From the NCBI RefSeq assembly GCF_014201195.1, contig NZ_JACHDS010000001.1:620001-684000 (forward strand): a stretch of DNA of 64,000 bases. Direction: 5' to 3'. This document shows, one piece after another, positions 10,822-21,202 of the stretch; positions within the stretch are counted from its first letter, which is position 1, and each line of letters starts with the position of its first letter. The notes under the pieces are model-generated. The model ran no database searches, was not told where the DNA came from, and saw only the letters and a list, made by a program, of their open reading frames with translations. The DNA is from Nocardiopsis mwathae. Its GTDB lineage: Bacteria; Actinomycetota; Actinomycetes; Streptosporangiales; Streptosporangiaceae. The translations under genes and the position numbers were made by a program.

Positions 10822-12021
10822 CTATCTCCGGCGCCGGTGGCGAGCCAGATACATCACAACCGCTCCGGCGGCCAGCAGCACCAGCCCGCCCAGGACCAGC
10901 GACTCGGCCCAGTTGCCGGTCAGGCCCAGGTCCTCGGTGGGGCGGCGGTCGTCGGCGACGACGACGGTGCCGGGCGAGCCCGTGGGCGATCGGGCGGCCG
11001 ACGGTGAGGGCGCGGGGGGAACGCCGTCCGCCGAACCCGGTGCGGCGGACGGCGTTCCGCCGGTCGCCGGCGGGGTCTCGGCCGCTTCGTCGACGTCGTC
11101 GGCGCGCCGCCAGTGCACCTTGGCCGAGACGCTTCGGGTGGATCTGCCGGAACCCGCCGTGACCAGGGGCTGGGTCCGCACTCCGTCCTTTCCGGTGAAC
11201 AGCCCGCCCGGCGCCAGCAGGGCGTTCTCGGCGCGCGCGTAGACGGTCGCGATGCCCTCCGGCGCCGCCGGGTCGACCTCGACGAAGAACTCCCCGCCGT
11301 CGGGCACCTCGCTGAGCCGGGTCCCCGCCCCGTCGGTGAGGGCCGCCGAGCGTGCCCCCTTCACCGCGACCGCCACCGGCGACTCTCCGGAGGTCCGCAC
11401 CCGCAGCGGGCCGAGCGGGACGGCAGGGTCGGCGCCGTCGATCCGGTCGGGCGTCATCGCCAGCGACGGGGCGATCGGCGCTGCGTCGCCGTCCTCCGCC
11501 CGCTCGACCAGGTAGTCGTAGAGCGCGCGCACCGCCGCCGATCTCTGGTCGCCCAGCGTCAGCGCGGTCCCCAGTTCGATGTCGTTGGTATAGCGCCAGA
11601 TCGCGGCCTGGGTTCCGGCGATCGCCTGGCGTCGGCTCAGCCGCGCGATCCCGCTGTCCGCCCGCAGCCGCTCCAGGTCCACCTCCGGGTAGGAGTTCTG
11701 CGCGATCCAGGCGACCGGTCCGGCGTCGATGCCGCGCCCGGCGGGGTCCGTCGCCCAGGAGGACTCGGTGTAGGCCGCGGTGCGGTCCACGCTGCTGCTG
11801 ATATCGGCGCAGTAGGCGGGCAGCGAGGTGGTGCCGTCCACCCGCAGGTGGTACAGGAAGGTCTCGACGTCGGTTCCGTCGGACAGCCGGATCGTCTCCC
11901 CGGCGACGGGTTCGCGGTCGACCCTGGCGATGCCGTCGGCGGCGGCGGTCGGGGCGGCGCCGAGGGACAGGGCGAGTACGGCGCTCAGCACCGCGACGCA
12001 GCACCGCAGGATTTCGCGCAT
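10822..12021 (-). CDS. Second sortase-anchored thioester (TQXA) surface protein
   Basis: The 399-residue product starts at ATG 12021 with a clear signal peptide (MREILRCCVAVLSAVLALSL, cleavage after about residue 28). It has the same architecture as the neighbouring 410-residue protein: thioester Cys71 (AYCADIS) and Gln138 (GTQAAIW), an Ig-like region, a Ser/Pro-rich spacer, and a C-terminal signal LGLTG (365-369) plus hydrophobic helix and Arg-rich tail. LGLTG departs from LPXTG and may suit a class E-type sortase. The frame is open much further upstream, but that extension is only the antisense shadow of gatB. Confidence 0.87.
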   Translation of the reverse strand: MREILRCCVAVLSAVLALSLGAAPTAAADGIARVDREPVAGETIRLSDGTDVETFLYHLRVDGTTSLPAYCADISSSVDRTAAYTESSWATDPAGRGIDAGPVAWIAQNSYPEVDLERLRADSGIARLSRRQAIAGTQAAIWRYTNDIELGTALTLGDQRSAAVRALYDYLVERAEDGDAAPIAPSLAMTPDRIDGADPAVPLGPLRVRTSGESPVAVAVKGARSAALTDGAGTRLSEVPDGGEFFVEVDPAAPEGIATVYARAENALLAPGGLFTGKDGVRTQPLVTAGSGRSTRSVSAKVHWRRADDVDEAAETPPATGGTPSAAPGSADGVPPAPSPSAARSPTGSPGTVVVADDRRPTEDLGLTGNWAESLVLGGLVLLAAGAVVMYLARHRRRR

Positions 12022-12438
12022 GCGTGACTGGCTCCCTGACGGGCGGGCTCCTGGGGCCGTGGCAGGCAGGAACGAGGCGGGCAGGAGGGCGGGAGATCGT
12101 TGTGCGGTCCAAAGATAGCCGCCGGGCTCCTCCCGATTCCCCGGAAAGCGCTGATGAGTCGCCGAATCGTGCGCGGGCCGTGACCCGGGCCGACGGAAGG
12201 CCGCCGACCAGGCATGGCGCAGCTCACGGCGGGGATCGGGCCGAGTTCGTGCCTGGCGCGGCCCGGAGCATCGGTAGGCTTCGTGGTGTCCCCGTCGGCG
12301 GCCGGTGTAACGGGGGTGGGGCCGGGCCCCTGGCACGAGACTCGGACTCGGACACGGACATTGTCGGCAGAGTCCCTCCACCGGCGGGGGACGGCGCGCA
12401 GCGGGGCGCTTGGAAAGACGGAAACGGGTAGTGCGGCG
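12022..12438. other. Divergent promoter region between the thioester gene and gatB
   Basis: These 417 bases must hold the promoters of gatB (plus strand) and the surface protein (minus strand). The gatB frame is open further upstream to 12214, but the composition there is Arg/Thr-rich and unlike GatB. No confident promoter box is seen. Confidence 0.45.
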
Positions 12439-13986
12439 ATGGTTGGCGCGGTAACGAGCGGCCTTGGCACCAACGGCGGTCCTGCGCCGGTGGCCTACGA
12501 CGACGCCTTGCGCTCCTACGAGCCGGTACTCGGCCTGGAGACGCACATCGAGCTGGGGACCGCCTCGAAGATGTTCTGCTCGTGCTCCACCACCTTCGGG
12601 GCCGAGCCCAACACCCAGGTGTGCCCGGTCTGCCTGGCGCTGCCCGGTTCGCTTCCGGTGGTCAACGCCAAGGCCGTGGAGAGCGCGATCCGCCTCGGTC
12701 TCGCGCTGAACTGCTCGATCGCCCCGTGGGGCCGGTTCGCCCGGAAGAACTACTTCTACCCGGACATGCCGAAGAACTACCAGATCTCCCAGTACGACGA
12801 GCCGATCTGCGTCGACGGGCACCTCGACGTCACGGTCGACACGCCCGACGGGCCCAAGGAGATCCGGGTCGAGATCGAGCGCGTGCACATGGAGGAGGAC
12901 ACCGGCAAGACGTCGCACGTCGGTGGCGCCACCGGCCGCATCCACGGCGCCGACTACTCCATCGTCGACTACAACCGCGCCGGCATCCCGCTGCTGGAGA
13001 TCGTCACCAAGCCGATCGAGCACACCGGCGAGCTGGCCCCGCTGGTGGCCCGCGCCTACGTCAGCGAGCTGCGCGACCTCGCCCGCGCGCTGGGCATCTC
13101 CGACGTGCGGATGGAGGAGGGGTCGCTGCGCTGTGACGTCAACGTCTCGCTGATGCCGCGCGGCGGCACCGAGTGGGGCATCCGCAGTGAGACCAAGAAC
13201 GTCAACTCGCTGCGCTCCGTCGAGCGCGCCGTCCGCTACGAGATCGAGCGCCAGGCCGGGGTGCTGGAGGCCGGGCAGCGCGTCGTGCAGGAGACCCGGC
13301 ACTTTCAGGAGCACAGCGGCACGACCGTCTCAGGCCGCAGCAAGGAAGAGGCCCAGGACTACCGCTACTTCCCCGACCCCGACCTGGTGCCGGTCGCGCC
13401 GAGCGCCGAGTGGATCGAGGAGCTGCGCACCACCCTGCCCGAGCTTCCGGCGGCCAAGCGCGCCCGCATCAAGGCCGAGTGGAGCCTGTCCGACGAGGAG
13501 CTGCGCGACCTCGTCAACGCCGACGCCATCGACCTCGTCGCGGCGACCGTGGACGCCGGTGCGTCGTCCGCCGACGCTCGCAAGTGGTGGCTGAACGAGC
13601 TCTCCCGCCGCGCCACCGAGACCGAGGTCGAGCTGTCCGCGCTGCCCATCACCCCGGCGCAGGTCGCCCGGGTCGTCGAGCTGGTCGCAGAGGGAACGCT
13701 CACCAACAAGCTGGCCCGCCAGGTCATCGAGGGTGTCCTGAAGGGCGAGGGCGAGCCGGACGCCGTCGTCGAGGCCCGCGGACTTAAGGTCGTCAGCGAC
13801 GACTCCGCGCTGGGCGCCGCCGTCGACCAGGCGATCGCCGACAACCCCGACGTCGCCGAGAAGATCCGCGGTGGCAAGGTCGCGGCGGCCGGCGCGCTGG
13901 TCGGCGCGGTGATGAAGGCGACGCGCGGACAGGCCGACGCCGGCCGCGCCCGCCAGCTCATCCTGGAGAAGCTCGGCGCCGCGTGA
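12439..13986 (+). CDS. gatB: Aspartyl/glutamyl-tRNA amidotransferase subunit B
   Basis: GatB binds the mischarged tRNA, phosphorylates the glutamyl group and amidates it with ammonia from GatA. The 515-residue product shows the conserved GLETHIEL start of the catalytic cradle, a Cys cluster (FCSCSTTFG ... CPVCLALPG), the hallmark [17 protein letters not shown], and the C-terminal helical YqeY-like domain ending ILEKLG. ATG 12439 is the first start that leaves only a short non-conserved N-terminus. It is detached from gatCA, with an IS and two surface genes between, so it must have its own promoter. Confidence 0.96.
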   Translation: MVGAVTSGLGTNGGPAPVAYDDALRSYEPVLGLETHIELGTASKMFCSCSTTFGAEPNTQVCPVCLALPGSLPVVNAKAVESAIRLGLALNCSIAPWGRFARKNYFYPDMPKNYQISQYDEPICVDGHLDVTVDTPDGPKEIRVEIERVHMEEDTGKTSHVGGATGRIHGADYSIVDYNRAGIPLLEIVTKPIEHTGELAPLVARAYVSELRDLARALGISDVRMEEGSLRCDVNVSLMPRGGTEWGIRSETKNVNSLRSVERAVRYEIERQAGVLEAGQRVVQETRHFQEHSGTTVSGRSKEEAQDYRYFPDPDLVPVAPSAEWIEELRTTLPELPAAKRARIKAEWSLSDEELRDLVNADAIDLVAATVDAGASSADARKWWLNELSRRATETEVELSALPITPAQVARVVELVAEGTLTNKLARQVIEGVLKGEGEPDAVVEARGLKVVSDDSALGAAVDQAIADNPDVAEKIRGGKVAAAGALVGAVMKATRGQADAGRARQLILEKLGAA

Positions 13987-14431
13987 CCGGCGCCGCGGCG
14001 GCAGGTCGCTCCCATCACACACAGTGAGCGACTTGTCGCCGTGTCTGTGGCTCACTCTCTATCTCCGCGTGACATTGGCTGATTAGCCTGGTCGCGGCAG
14101 AGCACGGACGGATGGAACGGATAATCCGCGGGAGCGGGTCACCGGCCGAGGCGGCCGAGCGGGCGTGTGATCGCGGACGCAAGATCGTCGCACAGGAGAC
14201 TCCTCCCCGGCAGCAGCGCCTCCGGGTCCGCCGGACCGCCCGATGGGGGCGCCAGGCCACACGGACCTTGGGAGCCGGCGAGGGGGTGCCTTCGCCGACA
14301 CCGCAAGCTTTTCCTGCAGGGCCCGCCCTCGTCGACTCCCATGATCGGAAGGTGCCCATGATCACGGCCGTCGCGGTGGGACGCGCCGCCTTCTGCGCCC
14401 GCTCTGTGTCCGCGCCCGCCCAGGTACCGCG
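13987..14431. other. Intergenic region upstream of the second GGDEF-EAL gene
   Basis: I see no convincing gene in these 445 bases. A loose GTGAGC/GCTCAC stem (about 14022-14056) follows gatB and may be its terminator. A 107-codon frame ending at 14435 overlaps the next start by four bases but has no recognisable content or ribosome site, so I leave it out. Confidence 0.45.
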
Positions 14432-17140
14432 ATGAAGAGCGACACACGCCTCTGGCTCGGGGGCATCCTGGCGCTGTCCCTTCTCTACGCGCTCGGCACG
14501 CTCGTCGACGTCGGCGGCGGGGTCTCGCTGACCACGTGGCTCGGCACCTGGCCGACCGCCGTCACCGCGGGACTGGCCGCCGCCTCGCTGCTGTACGCGG
14601 CGCGCACGCGCGCGCGCGGCGCGGCGGACTCCGAGGCCAACGCCGACGGCGCCGACGGCGTCGGGGCGCTGCGCTTCCTCGGGTTCTCCGCGCTCGCCTG
14701 GTGTGCCGGGGCCGTCACCTATGCGGTGACCGGACTGATCACTCCCAGCCTGGCGTTCTCGCTGACGTTCGGCGACCTGTTCGCGCTGTTCGCGCTGCCG
14801 CTGTTCGTCATCGGTTTCACCCGCTTCGCCCCGCTGCCGCGCGGTATCCGCCCTTCGATGCGGCACTTCACCGACAGCTATGTGTGCGCCGCCGCCCTGT
14901 TCTCGGTGGTGTGGCTGCTGCTGTTCGCCCCGCTCTACCACGAGCTCGGCCAGGGCGCCGGGTTCCTGGCGTTCGCCCTCGTCTATCCGATCGCCGACAT
15001 CGCGGTGCTGTGCCTGCTGGCGCCGCTGGTGTTCACCTCGCCGCACAGCACACGGCGGGCCGTGCTGATCGCGATCGGCGCGTTCGTCATCATCTGCGGC
15101 GCCGACCTCATCGGCACGATCACCCGGCTGACCGGCGAGCCGCTGGCCGGGGGGATCGAGTACCCGGTGCGGCTGCTGGGCTTCGCGCTGCTGGGCGGCC
15201 TGCCGTGGCTGATCCGGGAGCGGGCCGGGGCGACACCGCGCAGGATCACCGGCCGCGGCCTCTACCGGTTCGCACCGGAGATCGCCGCGGGGCTCGCGGT
15301 CTTCGTCGCCACGCTCGTGCTCACCGCGGGCGCGCTGCGGCTGGAGGGTGTGGCGCCGGTGCTCCCGCTGGCGGCGGGGTCGGCCGTGCTGGTGCTGCTG
15401 GTGCGGGCGAGCGGTCTGCTGGAGGAGAACGTCACGCTCACCCGTATCGTGCACACGCGCGAGCGGCACTTCCACGAGCTGGCCCGCAACAGCGGCGACG
15501 TCATCCTCATCCTGGAGTACGACGCCCGGATCTTCTACGTCAGCCCGGGGGCCGCCGAGGCGTTCGGCTACCGGCTGGACGACATCCTCACCGAGCCGGT
15601 CACCCGCCTCATCCACCCTGAGGACCTGCCCCGGGTGGGAGCGGCGATGTCGGCGTTCAAGCGCGGTGCCAACGAGGGCATCCACCTGCGGGCCCGGGTG
15701 CTGGCGGGCGACGGCACCTGGCGGCACACCGAGTCCACGGCGTCGCTGTACGAGCAGCCCGGCGAGCCCGACCGCCTGCTGGTGACCACGCGCGACATCA
15801 GCGCCCAGGTGGCGCTGGAGGATCAGGTCAACCACCTGACCTTCCACGACGGCATCACCGGTCTGCCCAACCGCGCCTACTTGGAGGAGCGGGCCCGCGA
15901 GGTGTTCACGCGGCGCGACCTGGCCTTCGGGGCGACCGACGAGGTCGCCGCGATCTTCCTCGACCTCGACGGGTTCACGGCGGTCAACGATTCGGCGGGG
16001 CACACCTTCGGCGACTACCTGCTCGCCCAGGCGGCGCGGCGGCTGCGCGCGACCACGCGGGCCGGGGTGACACTGGCGCGCTGGGGCGGCGACGAGTTCT
16101 CCGTGCTCATCGAGGAGGGGGCGCACGCCCAGCAGGTGGTCGACCTGGCCGAGCGGCTGGTGCGGGTCATCAGCGCCGAGCCGTTCCAGGTGGCCGACCA
16201 GGAGGTCGTGCTGACGGCGAGCGCCGGGGTGGCGTTCGCCGCGCAGGGGATGGACAGCGGGGAACTGCTGCGCAACGCCGACATGGCCATGGCCCGTGCC
16301 AAGGAGCAGGGCGGCGGCGGGCGCCTGGAGATCTACGCGGCGCACATGCACGCCAAGGTGGTGGGTCGGCTGGAGCTGCAGACCGAGCTGCGCCAGGCGC
16401 TGGCCGACCGGTCGTTCGCCCTGGAGTTCCAGCCGGTCGTGGACCTGGACACATCCCAGGTCACCGCGGTGGAGGCGCTGGTGCGGTGGCGGCGCGGCGA
16501 GGAGCTGGTGCAACCGGAGGAGTTCATCGGCCCGGCGGAGGAGTCGGGGCTGATCGTCCCGCTGGGGGAGTGGATCCTGCGCGAGGCCTGCGACCGGGTC
16601 GCCATGTGGCGTGCCTCGGACTGGGACATCGGGCTGTCGGTGAACCTGTCGGTGAAGCAGATCCTGTCGCCGCGCTTCGTGGAGACGGTGGCCGGTGTGC
16701 TGGAGGAGAGCGGCCTGCCGGGCCGCGTGCTGACCCTGGAGGTCGACGAGGAGGTTCTGCTGGAGAACCCGGGCGAGGCGGTGGAGCGCCTCTCCGAGCT
16801 GCGGCGCCTCGGGGTCCGGCTGGCCATCGACGACTTCGGGATGGGCTACGCGTCCCTGGCGCACCTGCGCGAGCTGCGGGTCGACGCCATCAAGATCGAT
16901 CCGTCGTTCATTCGCGATCTGGGTGAGGACGGTACGGTCACGCTGCTGACCCACACCATCATCCGGCTGGGGCAGGACTTGGGCATGCAGGTCGTCGCCG
17001 AGGGCATCGAACGCCCTGATCAGCTGGAACAGCTCCGCTCCATGGGCTGCGGCCACGGCCAGGGCTTCCTCGTGGCCCGTCCCATGGTGGCCGACGGCGT
17101 CGAGGCCCTGGTGGGCGGCGGGGCCGGGGTGGCTCTTTGA
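14432..17140 (+). CDS. Multi-TM PAS-GGDEF-EAL cyclic-di-GMP signalling protein
   Basis: The 902-residue protein has about nine hydrophobic helices in residues 5-330, a PAS domain (about 345-460, HFHELARNSGDVILIL), a GGDEF domain with intact GGDEF at 552-556, and an EAL domain with EAL at 681-683. EAL catalytic signatures are mostly present (NLSVKQI, DDFGMGY, KIDPSFI, AEGIE), but the usual LEITE-type strand reads LEVDEEV. Degradation or synthesis of c-di-GMP is therefore likely but not assured. The N-terminal membrane block and PAS suggest sensing at the membrane. It lies alone between gatB and ilvB. Confidence 0.92.
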   Translation: MKSDTRLWLGGILALSLLYALGTLVDVGGGVSLTTWLGTWPTAVTAGLAAASLLYAARTRARGAADSEANADGADGVGALRFLGFSALAWCAGAVTYAVTGLITPSLAFSLTFGDLFALFALPLFVIGFTRFAPLPRGIRPSMRHFTDSYVCAAALFSVVWLLLFAPLYHELGQGAGFLAFALVYPIADIAVLCLLAPLVFTSPHSTRRAVLIAIGAFVIICGADLIGTITRLTGEPLAGGIEYPVRLLGFALLGGLPWLIRERAGATPRRITGRGLYRFAPEIAAGLAVFVATLVLTAGALRLEGVAPVLPLAAGSAVLVLLVRASGLLEENVTLTRIVHTRERHFHELARNSGDVILILEYDARIFYVSPGAAEAFGYRLDDILTEPVTRLIHPEDLPRVGAAMSAFKRGANEGIHLRARVLAGDGTWRHTESTASLYEQPGEPDRLLVTTRDISAQVALEDQVNHLTFHDGITGLPNRAYLEERAREVFTRRDLAFGATDEVAAIFLDLDGFTAVNDSAGHTFGDYLLAQAARRLRATTRAGVTLARWGGDEFSVLIEEGAHAQQVVDLAERLVRVISAEPFQVADQEVVLTASAGVAFAAQGMDSGELLRNADMAMARAKEQGGGGRLEIYAAHMHAKVVGRLELQTELRQALADRSFALEFQPVVDLDTSQVTAVEALVRWRRGEELVQPEEFIGPAEESGLIVPLGEWILREACDRVAMWRASDWDIGLSVNLSVKQILSPRFVETVAGVLEESGLPGRVLTLEVDEEVLLENPGEAVERLSELRRLGVRLAIDDFGMGYASLAHLRELRVDAIKIDPSFIRDLGEDGTVTLLTHTIIRLGQDLGMQVVAEGIERPDQLEQLRSMGCGHGQGFLVARPMVADGVEALVGGGAGVAL

Positions 17141-17286
17141 ACGGGGTCGCTCTTCGCCGATCTCCCGCGATGGGCGTTCGTCGGGACCGACCCGTCGGTG
17201 CAGTGGAACGCCCCGCCGACCGATGCGCCAGGCACGGGATGGCCGAGGACCGTGACCGGTGTTCCGGTGTGTCCACTACGCAGTCG

Positions 17287-17292
17287 TATGGT
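17287..17292 (+). promoter_or_regulatory. Candidate -10 box of ilvB
   Basis: TATGGT lies nine bases before the palindromic operator at 17302, about 80 bases before the leader peptide. Confidence 0.4.
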
Positions 17293-17301
17293 GAGCATCA
17301 C

Positions 17302-17318
17302 ATCCCACATGATGAGAC
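17302..17318 (+). promoter_or_regulatory. Operator-like palindrome upstream of ilvB
   Basis: The 17-base site ATCCCACATGATGAGAC matches sites before leuB (26018-26034, on the opposite strand) and cimA (28628-28644). The right half TGAGACA is exact and the left half is degenerate. Its place just after a possible -10 box fits repression. Confidence 0.6.
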
Positions 17319-17370
17319 AAAAACGTGTTTCGGTTGACGGAGCTGTGTGTCCTCGGCCATCGTTGACAGC

Positions 17371-17421
17371 GTGCAAAGCAACTTCCTCATTCTCGTACTT
17401 GGTCGGCGCGCAGCCAGCTGA
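17371..17421 (+). CDS. ilvB leader peptide (attenuation)
   Basis: A 16-residue peptide, MQSNFLILVLGRRAAS, starts at GTG 17371. Five consecutive branched-chain codons (Leu-Ile-Leu-Val-Leu, codons 6-10) precede a pause-type hairpin and a terminator. This is the arrangement of ribosome-mediated attenuators, which are known for ilvBNC in actinobacteria. Shortage of Leu, Ile or Val would stall the ribosome here. The C-terminal RRA segment is shared with the cimA leader peptide at 28697. Confidence 0.8.
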   Translation: MQSNFLILVLGRRAAS

Positions 17422-17441
17422 CCAGGTCATTCGCTGCGCGC
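17406..17441 (+). promoter_or_regulatory. Pause hairpin of the ilvB attenuator
   Basis: GCGCGCAGC (17406-17414) pairs perfectly with GCTGCGCGC (17433-17441). The stem overlaps the end of the leader peptide and directly precedes the terminator stem. Confidence 0.65.
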
Positions 17442-17442
17442 T

Positions 17443-17477
17443 CCCCTCAACCGCATCTCGGCGGTGAGGGGTTTTTT
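17443..17477 (+). terminator. ilvB attenuator terminator
   Basis: CCCCTCA plus CCGC pair with GCGG plus TGAGGGG (one bulged A), followed by six T residues (17472-17477), 50 bases before ilvB. This is an intrinsic terminator inside the leader, not after a gene. Confidence 0.85.
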
Positions 17478-17527
17478 GTTGCCAGGCACATTCGACCACC
17501 CACCCGCCCTCTCCAAAGGATCTTGTG

Positions 17528-19294
17528 ATGACCGAGCAGATGACCGGAGCCCGATCGCTCATCAGGTCGCTGGAACACGTCGGCGTGGACGTGGTCTTCG
17601 GGATCCCCGGCGGGGCCATCCTCCCCGCCTATGACCCCCTCTACGACTCCACCAAGGTCCGGCACATCCTCATGCGGCACGAGCAGGGAGCCGGTCACGC
17701 CGCGGAGGGCTACGCCTACGCCACCGGCCGCCCCGGCGTCTGCATGGCGACCAGCGGACCCGGCGCGACCAACCTGGTCACCCCCCTCGCCGACGCCCAC
17801 ATGGACTCGGTGCCGATGGTCGCCATCACCGGCCAGGTCCCCGGCCAGGCGATCGGCACCGACGCCTTCCAGGAAGCCGACATCTGCGGCATCACCATGC
17901 CGATCACCAAGCACAACTTCCTGGTGCGCGAGGCCGCCGACATCCCCCGCACCATCGCCGAGGCCTTCCACATCGCCAACACCGGCCGCCCCGGGCCGGT
18001 CCTGGTGGACATCGCCAAGGACGCCCTGCAGTCCGCGACCGCCTTCTCCTGGCCGCAGCGCCTGGACCTGCCCGGGTACCGCCCGGTCACCAAGCCGCAC
18101 GGCAAGCAGGTCCGCGAGGCCGCGCGGATGATCGCCGAGGCGCGCCGCCCGGTCCTGTACGTCGGCGGCGGCGTCGTGCGCGCCGGGGCCGCCCAGGAAC
18201 TGCGGGTGCTGGCCGAGCTGACCGGCCTGCCGGTCGTCACCACGCTCATGGCCCGCGGGGTCTTCCCCGACACCCACCCGCAGCACGTGGGCATGCCCGG
18301 AATGCACGGCACGGTCGCCGCGGTCGGCGCCCTGCAGAAGTCGGACCTGATCATCGCGCTGGGTGCCCGCTTCGACGACCGCGTCACCGGCAAGCTGGAC
18401 ACCTTCGCCCCGGACGCCAAGATCGTGCACGCCGACATCGACCCGGCGGAGATCTCCAAGAACCGGCACGCCGACGTCCCGATCGTCGGCGACTGCCGCG
18501 AGGTCATCGCCGACCTGGTGGTCGCGGTCCGCAACAACCAGACCAACGGCAAGCACGGCGACTACACCGCCTGGTGGGACCAGCTGGGTCGGCTGCGCTC
18601 GGCCTACCCGCTGGGCTTCGAGGAGCCCGACGACGGCAGCCTGGCCCCGCAGAAGGTCATCCGGCGTCTGGGCGAGATCGTCGGCCCCGAGGCCGCCTAC
18701 GTCGCCGGGGTCGGCCAGCACCAGATGTGGGCCGCGCAGTTCATCCATTACGAGCACTCGGGGTCGTTCATGAACTCCGGCGGTCTCGGCACGATGGGCT
18801 TCTCCGTCCCGGCGGCGCTGGGCGCCAAGGCCGGTGACCCGGACCGGACGGTCTGGGCGATCGACGGCGACGGCTGCTTCCAGATGACCAACCAGGAGCT
18901 CGCCACCTGCGCGATCGAGGGCATCCCGATCAAGGTGGCGGTCATCAACAACGGCAACCTGGGCATGGTCCGCCAGTGGCAGACGCTGTTCTACGACGGG
19001 CGCTACTCCAACACTGACCTGAGCACCTCGCCCAAGGAGCGGGAGAAGGTCCGGGTTCCCGACTTCGTCAAGCTCGCGGACGCGTACGGTTGTGTCGGAC
19101 TCCGCTGCGAGCGCGCCGAGGACATCGACGCCACCATCGAGAAGGCGATGTCCGTCGACGACGCCCCGGTCGTCATCGACTTCATCGTCAACCACGACGC
19201 GATGGTCTGGCCGATGGTCGGCCCGGGTGTCAGCAACGACAAGATCCAGTACGCGCGCGACATCGCGCCGGACTGGGAAGCCGACGAGGAATAG
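17528..19294 (+). CDS. ilvB: Acetolactate synthase large (catalytic) subunit
   Basis: IlvB condenses pyruvate with pyruvate or 2-oxobutyrate to form acetolactate or acetohydroxybutyrate, the first common step of Val/Leu/Ile synthesis, using thiamine diphosphate and FAD. The 588-residue protein has the TPP-activating Glu in [13 protein letters not shown], the middle FAD/Rossmann-like domain ([11 protein letters not shown]), and the C-terminal TPP/Mg motif GDGCF...[14 protein letters not shown] 17528 lies 7 bases after AAAGGA; GTG 17525 is an alternative. It is first of an ilvB-ilvN-ilvC group and is controlled by a leader-peptide attenuator and an operator-like palindrome. Confidence 0.97.
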   Translation: MTEQMTGARSLIRSLEHVGVDVVFGIPGGAILPAYDPLYDSTKVRHILMRHEQGAGHAAEGYAYATGRPGVCMATSGPGATNLVTPLADAHMDSVPMVAITGQVPGQAIGTDAFQEADICGITMPITKHNFLVREAADIPRTIAEAFHIANTGRPGPVLVDIAKDALQSATAFSWPQRLDLPGYRPVTKPHGKQVREAARMIAEARRPVLYVGGGVVRAGAAQELRVLAELTGLPVVTTLMARGVFPDTHPQHVGMPGMHGTVAAVGALQKSDLIIALGARFDDRVTGKLDTFAPDAKIVHADIDPAEISKNRHADVPIVGDCREVIADLVVAVRNNQTNGKHGDYTAWWDQLGRLRSAYPLGFEEPDDGSLAPQKVIRRLGEIVGPEAAYVAGVGQHQMWAAQFIHYEHSGSFMNSGGLGTMGFSVPAALGAKAGDPDRTVWAIDGDGCFQMTNQELATCAIEGIPIKVAVINNGNLGMVRQWQTLFYDGRYSNTDLSTSPKEREKVRVPDFVKLADAYGCVGLRCERAEDIDATIEKAMSVDDAPVVIDFIVNHDAMVWPMVGPGVSNDKIQYARDIAPDWEADEE

Positions 19295-19317
19295 GAAAGG
19301 GCAGAAGGACACCTCCC

Positions 19318-19842
19318 ATGAGCCAGCACACGCTCTCCGTCCTCGTGGAAGACACGCCGGGTATCCTCACCCGCGCCTCGGCGCTGTTCTCCCGCCGCGG
19401 GTTCAACATCCACTCCCTCAGTGTCAGTACCACCGAATACGAGGGAATGTCCCGGATGACGATCGTGGTCAACTGCGACCGCCACCCCTTGGAGCAGGTG
19501 ACCAAGCAGCTCAACAAGCTGGTCAACGTCATCAAGATCGTCGAGATGGACAACGACGCCTCCGTGCGCAGGGAACTCCTGCTGGCGAAGGTCAAGGCCG
19601 ACGCCGCCAGCCGTGCGCAGGTCATCCAGACGGCCGAGATGTTCCGCGCCTCCATCGTCGATGTGAGCCCGGACGTGGTCGTCATCGAGGCCACCGGAAA
19701 GCCCGAGAAGCTCGAAGCGCTGATCCGCAATCTAGAGCCGTTCGGCATCAAGGAACTGGTCAAGTCCGGACTGGTCGCCCTCGGGCGCGGGCCGCGGTCG
19801 ATCACCGACCGGTCCCTGCGTCCCGTCGAGCGCAGCGCGTGA
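19318..19842 (+). CDS. ilvN: Acetolactate synthase small (regulatory) subunit
   Basis: IlvN binds and stimulates IlvB and confers feedback inhibition, usually by valine. The 174-residue product opens with an ACT domain (TLSVLVEDTPGILTRASALF, with the GFNIHSLSV strand) and has the C-terminal ACT-like domain RNLEPFGIKELVKSG typical of long-form small subunits. It lies 23 bases after ilvB. ATG 19318 gives the canonical MSQHTLSVLV start. The gene is often called ilvH in other genomes. Confidence 0.96.
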   Translation: MSQHTLSVLVEDTPGILTRASALFSRRGFNIHSLSVSTTEYEGMSRMTIVVNCDRHPLEQVTKQLNKLVNVIKIVEMDNDASVRRELLLAKVKADAASRAQVIQTAEMFRASIVDVSPDVVVIEATGKPEKLEALIRNLEPFGIKELVKSGLVALGRGPRSITDRSLRPVERSA

Positions 19843-20949
<1,107 letters not shown>

Positions 20950-20977
20950 CGGCCTGCGGCACGCCCCCGACGAGTGG

Positions 20978-21007
20978 GCCCCGGGAGCGATTCGTCGCTC
21001 CCGGGGC
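20978..21007 (+). terminator. Terminator hairpin after ilvC
   Basis: A perfect 12-bp stem GCCCCGGGAGCG/CGCTCCCGGGGC with a 6-base loop lies 28 bases after the ilvC stop. There is no T-run. Confidence 0.75.
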
Positions 21008-21101
21008 TTCAGGCGTGCCGAAACGGATTCACATGCCGGTTCGACACAACGGATCCGTGCCGTAGGGCCACCCGTGCATGCCGGGTTCCCCACCAGCGGA
21101 C

Positions 21102-21107
21102 TAGACT
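21102..21107 (+). promoter_or_regulatory. Candidate -10 box of serA
   Basis: TAGACT lies about 95 bases before the serA start, after the ilvC terminator. No clear -35 box is seen. Confidence 0.35.
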
Positions 21108-21202
21108 TTTTCCCGGCCATGCGGCCCGCCTCGCCAAGGCGCGGAGTTCGCCCAAGGCCGCGACCGTGCGGCCCCGTCGCAACCCACTAAAAGGATCAAG
21201 CT

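Noticed and set aside
10822-13314. 830-codon minus-strand frame covering the second thioester gene and part of gatB
   Set aside because: Only the part from ATG 12021 encodes a signal peptide and TQXA domain. The N-terminal extension is antisense to gatB.
14112-14435. 107-codon ORF overlapping the PAS-GGDEF-EAL start
   Set aside because: The ATGA overlap is suggestive, but there is no ribosome site and the composition is random Arg/Ala/Pro.
14015-17056. 1013-codon open frame on the minus strand over the PAS-GGDEF-EAL gene
   Set aside because: Antisense shadow with biased Arg/Gln/Ala/His content. The opposing frame carries clear domains.
17371-17477. T-box riboswitch upstream of ilvB
   Set aside because: No T-box consensus or specifier stem is seen. 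A leader peptide with BCAA codons explains the terminator.
17447-19312. 621-codon minus-strand frame over ilvB
   Set aside because: Shadow of ilvB, with repetitive Asp/Gly/Val/Arg composition and no known domain.
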